A stretch of 64,000 nt of DNA from Methylocaldum sp. 14B (lineage in GTDB: Bacteria; Pseudomonadota; Gammaproteobacteria; Methylococcales; Methylococcaceae). The stretch spans positions 1-64,000 of the forward strand of contig NZ_MSCV01000021.1 in the NCBI RefSeq assembly GCF_002005105.1, read 5' to 3'. Positions 61,277 to 64,000 of the stretch are shown here, piece by piece. The notes under the pieces were generated by a model, which saw nothing but the letters and a program-made list of their open reading frames with translations, was not told the origin of the DNA and did no database searches. A program made the translations under genes and the position numbers. Position 1 is the first letter of the stretch, and every line of letters starts with the position of its first letter.

Positions 61277-62083
61277 ATGAAAACAACTCGCCAGTTACGC
61301 CCTTCATTGCCGGTCTTCGGACTCGCGCTTATCGTGAGTCTTGCCGGCTGCGCGACCGCCACCAAGCATGATCCACGCGACCCTTGGGAAGGGTGGAACC
61401 GCGGCGTTCAGAAATTTAACGATACTCTGGACGATTATGTCATGAAGCCCGTCAGTCAGGGCTATCAATATATCACGCCGTCGTTCGTCGATAAGGGTAT
61501 CACCAACTTCTTCAGCAATGTGGACGACATTGGCGTAATCGCCAACGACCTATTGCAATTCAAGCTTCTCCAAACCGGGCAAGACACCGGCCGATTCCTG
61601 GTCAATACGGTTCTGGGTGTGGGCGGATTCATCGATGTCGCCTCCAAGCTCGATCTACCGAAACACAACGAAGATACTGATCAGACCTTGGGCGCCTGGG
61701 GCATTCCGTCGGGTCCCTATCTGGTTCTGCCGTTCATCGGACCAAGCACGCCCCGCGGCGCCCTCGGCTTGGCCGGAGACACCGCCGCCAACCCCATTAA
61801 CTGGATCACTCCGGCCGCGATTCCCTATGGAACGGGCACTCTGAAAACGGTCGACATGCGCGCCGACCTGTTGAGCGCCACCAAAATCGTTGACGAGGCC
61901 TCGGTCGACCGTTACGAGTTTATTCGTAACGCTTACTTTCAGCAGCGCAATTACCTGATCCATGACGGCAACCCTCCTCTGGAGGATGAGTTCGAGCAGG
62001 AAATGGACCTTGAATTGGAAGGCTTGAGCCCAAGCAACGGAGATACCGAAAAGAAGGAAAAACCGGAAAACGAACAGCTTTAG
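61277..62083 (+). CDS. mlaA: MlaA/VacJ outer-membrane lipoprotein
   Basis: This 268-residue lipoprotein has the lipobox LAGC with C25. It is the outer-membrane component of the Mla phospholipid transport system. Family motifs are DPWEGWNRGVQKFND, NFFSNVDDIGVIANDLLQ, NTVLGVGGFIDVA and GAWGIPSGPYLVLP. The acidic C-terminal tail (about 30 residues after HDGNPPLEDE) is variable. The ATG follows GGGAAAGGAAC. An intrinsic terminator lies 178 bases downstream. Confidence 0.95.
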   Translation: MKTTRQLRPSLPVFGLALIVSLAGCATATKHDPRDPWEGWNRGVQKFNDTLDDYVMKPVSQGYQYITPSFVDKGITNFFSNVDDIGVIANDLLQFKLLQTGQDTGRFLVNTVLGVGGFIDVASKLDLPKHNEDTDQTLGAWGIPSGPYLVLPFIGPSTPRGALGLAGDTAANPINWITPAAIPYGTGTLKTVDMRADLLSATKIVDEASVDRYEFIRNAYFQQRNYLIHDGNPPLEDEFEQEMDLELEGLSPSNGDTEKKEKPENEQL

Positions 62084-62118
62084 CCCGTTTTCCGAATCGG
62101 TGTAAGGGATTCGGATAT

Positions 62119-62190
62119 GTAGGTCGGCAATCCCTTGCCGACGTATCGGCTCGGCGAAGGGCTTTGTCGGCAAGGGATTGCCGACCTACG
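62119..62190. repeat. REPIN (family R1), inverted REP pair
   Basis: GTAGGTCGGCAATCCCTTGC and GCAAGGGATTGCCGACCTAC face each other with 32 bases between. It is the cleanest copy of the family in the window, and it lies between mlaA and its terminator. Confidence 0.9.
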
Positions 62191-62260
62191 TTCTCCCCTC
62201 CTGGCACGAATCCGTACACCGGGATGGAAAACGCTCTAAGCGCTACGTCAGAAGACGCAT

Positions 62261-62295
62261 AAACCGGCACCGGACGTTCCCGTGCCGGTTTTTTT
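62261..62295 (+). terminator. Intrinsic terminator downstream of mlaA
   Basis: AAACCGGCAC pairs with GTGCCGGTTT around an 11-base loop, followed by further T residues. It would end plus-strand transcription from mlaA through the REPIN. Confidence 0.85.
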
Positions 62296-62432
62296 CTTTG
62301 CACGCCTACCTTCGAATCCATTCGCATCGTGACAGACAAAGCTTCGACTCTTCGGGTCGAAGTGCGATCTCCGAGGCCGCATCTAACCGAGTGTCCGCAT
62401 AACCCGAGCCTACTCGTACGCAGCCTTCCCGC

Positions 62433-63593
62433 CTAAGCCGCCGCCACGATAAGCGGGACGAACATCTCCTCCGGGCTCATGCCGCCGTGGACACCGATCT
62501 GCCGATATGGGCGTTCGCCAGGGAGCCAATCCTTTATCACGTAATTCTCCTTCATGATCAGCATGTAATCGCCTATGCGTTCGGTCAACCGCGGGTGAGG
62601 CGTGCCTGAACCGAAACAGCCGGAAGCGAGAAGATCCCGACTGAGATGCAATTCGAGATAAGCGGTCAAGTTATCTTGTACATAACGTTCGAAGCGTTGC
62701 GCCTCTCCCGATTTCACATAGCAATATGCAGCCCGTCTTTCACCGCATAAAGGTAATATCAGGCATTCATTCAGCTCCGAATGATCGTCCAACTCGATGG
62801 CACGCTCGGGGCTGGTATCGATTTGACCGTGGTCCGCCGCGACGATGAGCAGTGTATCGCTTCCCGCAATGTTTCCGAAAAACGCCTCGAAGGCGCTGTC
62901 CAGTTCAGCCAGATGCTGTTCCGCCTCCGGGCTTGCCGATCCATTCTCATGGCCGATATGGTCGAGCTCAGACCAGTAGGCATAAATGAATTTGCGATGA
63001 ACATCCTTCCGGAGAGTCCGAACGATCACGCCGAAAAATTCCTCGATCGTATCGAAATCTCGCAATTCGGCTCTGCCTTGATGCGCCAAGTTGAAGTCCG
63101 AATGGGCTATACGGCGCGGGGAAACGATATAGCAAGGCAGCGGAATGCGATTGAAGATCGGCACATGGCCGAAAAATTTTTCGGCTTCGATGCCGCATTT
63201 CCCCAGCGGTATCCCGCCGTATCGAGGCACACCAGGCAATACCGACAGTACGGCACCCAACTCCTTGAAATACATGTGCCATCCGGTCAAACCGTGCTGT
63301 TGCGGCGCCAGTCCGGTCAAGAAGCTCGTTATGGCCGTCGCGGTAGTGGACGGAAAGACCGATGTCATGCGTCCGCGGAGATGTTGCCGCAAGAAACTGC
63401 CGCGGTCCTGCCTGATCAAGTATTCATAACCGAGTCCATCGACTACGATCAGAACAACATTGCGGTAAGCGCCCACCTCCGCCGATGACAGGCCGTTGAG
63501 GGGCGCATAGCCGTTCGGCTCACCACCGAGCCCGGTAATGAGCGAGCTGAGCAGATTTACGATGCCGGCGCCTTGATAGTCCGGTAATTGCAT
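62433..63593 (-). CDS. Alkaline phosphatase-superfamily nucleotide pyrophosphatase/phosphodiesterase
   Basis: This 386-residue protein has the metal/nucleophile layout of type I phosphodiesterases: VVLIVVDGLGYEYL (Asp), FPSTTATAITSFLTG (Thr nucleophile in PSTTA), YAYWSELDHIGHENG (Asp and His) and VAADHGQID (Asp and His). No signal peptide is seen, so it is probably cytoplasmic. The ATG at 63593 is preferred over an in-frame TTG at 63614; AGGGA lies upstream. The substrate is not known. Confidence 0.85.
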   Translation of the reverse strand: MQLPDYQGAGIVNLLSSLITGLGGEPNGYAPLNGLSSAEVGAYRNVVLIVVDGLGYEYLIRQDRGSFLRQHLRGRMTSVFPSTTATAITSFLTGLAPQQHGLTGWHMYFKELGAVLSVLPGVPRYGGIPLGKCGIEAEKFFGHVPIFNRIPLPCYIVSPRRIAHSDFNLAHQGRAELRDFDTIEEFFGVIVRTLRKDVHRKFIYAYWSELDHIGHENGSASPEAEQHLAELDSAFEAFFGNIAGSDTLLIVAADHGQIDTSPERAIELDDHSELNECLILPLCGERRAAYCYVKSGEAQRFERYVQDNLTAYLELHLSRDLLASGCFGSGTPHPRLTERIGDYMLIMKENYVIKDWLPGERPYRQIGVHGGMSPEEMFVPLIVAAA

Positions 63594-63678
63594 GCGCGTT
63601 TTATTCCCTGGCAAGCATCATTGCCGGTATGGGCTACGCAACCTTAAGGCGCGTTGTGCAGAACCGACTAATCGCTCT

Positions 63679-64000
63679 TCAAGTGCTAACCAATACCATC
63701 GCGATCAGACCTAGTACGATCCCGATCGCTTGCTTGAGAGTAACCGACTCGTTCAAGAAAAAATAGGCCAGAACCACGGCGACGGTCGGATACAAGGCCG
63801 TAGCCGTGGAGACCAACACAACCGGGCCTTTGGTCATGGCATAAAGATAAGCGAAAGCTCCCATGGCCCCGAGGATCCCGGTGCTCAACGCCAACACCAT
63901 GCCGCGCGGCTCCGTGGCCGGCTTGAAGACGAAAAGGGCCAGAACAACCAGCGCTACGACGAGCCCGCCGGCAGCCTCGTAAATAATGGCGCTTTTGGGA
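63679..64000 (-). CDS. EamA/DMT-family transporter, C-terminal part (5' end outside window)
   Basis: The minus-strand frame is open from the window edge to TGA at 63679-63681, giving the last 106 residues. Hydrophobic segments LVVALVVLALFVF, ILGAMGAFAYLYAM, TALYPTVAVVLAYFFL and AIGIVLGLIAMVLV match the final helices of EamA drug/metabolite exporters, including the conserved ALYP and LNESVTLKQ turn. The exported substrate is unknown. Confidence 0.85.
   Translation of the reverse strand, partial: PKSAIIYEAAGGLVVALVVLALFVFKPATEPRGMVLALSTGILGAMGAFAYLYAMTKGPVVLVSTATALYPTVAVVLAYFFLNESVTLKQAIGIVLGLIAMVLVST

Overview
The window is GC-rich DNA from a gammaproteobacterium, most likely a methanotroph of the Methylococcaceae type. 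The best taxonomic evidence is an orphan PmoC-like subunit of particulate methane monooxygenase at 34041-34934. Gene content (MlaA, RNase T, GrxD, OpgD, TrkH, NhaD) fits a Gram-negative gammaproteobacterium. No rRNA or complete prophage is present, and one tRNA-Glu(CTC) is visible.

Layout. 1-8456: an FMN reductase, a periplasmic amidohydrolase, a chemoreceptor with a truncated sensor-only paralogue, a secreted beta-propeller and a DCC-family protein. 8457-19587: a DHDPS-family aldolase, a diheme peroxidase-like cytochrome and a nearly complete minus-strand kynurenine operon (SDR, 2-aminomuconate semialdehyde dehydrogenase, RidA-type deaminase, 3-hydroxyanthranilate dioxygenase, ACMSD, cyclase/formamidase, kynureninase, kynurenine monooxygenase). 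A DUF559 endonuclease cassette with 40-bp inverted repeats sits inside this operon. 19921-31352: a fused FAD/Fe-S dehydrogenase, a carbonic anhydrase plus SulP pair, and a lysine/aminoadipate-type cluster (saccharopine dehydrogenase-like, DUF1338-like, ALDH7). 31388-41569: a BioF2-type acetyltransferase, a yeast-type cytosine deaminase, the orphan PmoC, an RsbT/PAS-PP2C partner-switching module and several small proteins. 41767-46550: a PRPP synthetase/hydrolase/phosphoribosyltransferase operon and stress-type genes. 46578-58517: hydrolases, OpgD, and a Kdp-like two-component system with NhaD and TrkH. 58534-64000: a decayed serine recombinase abutting tRNA-Glu, then housekeeping genes.

The window is unusually rich in intergenic repeats. 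There are REP/REPIN-type GTAG-headed palindromes of two families, a decayed RAYT transposase, a four-hairpin cluster, and three copies of a 150-nt element made of five consecutive hairpins. The three copies differ at only three positions. Two of these are a compensatory pair in the outer stem and the third lies in a loop. This element and the DUF559 cassette are the strongest candidates for undescribed systems.

Metabolically, tryptophan (via kynurenine to 2-aminomuconate) and lysine (via aminoadipate semialdehyde) degradation genes lie close together. They flank a YdiJ-like FAD/Fe-S dehydrogenase of the kind that can oxidise 2-hydroxyglutarate. A shared 2-oxoadipate/2-hydroxyglutarate route is therefore a testable idea.
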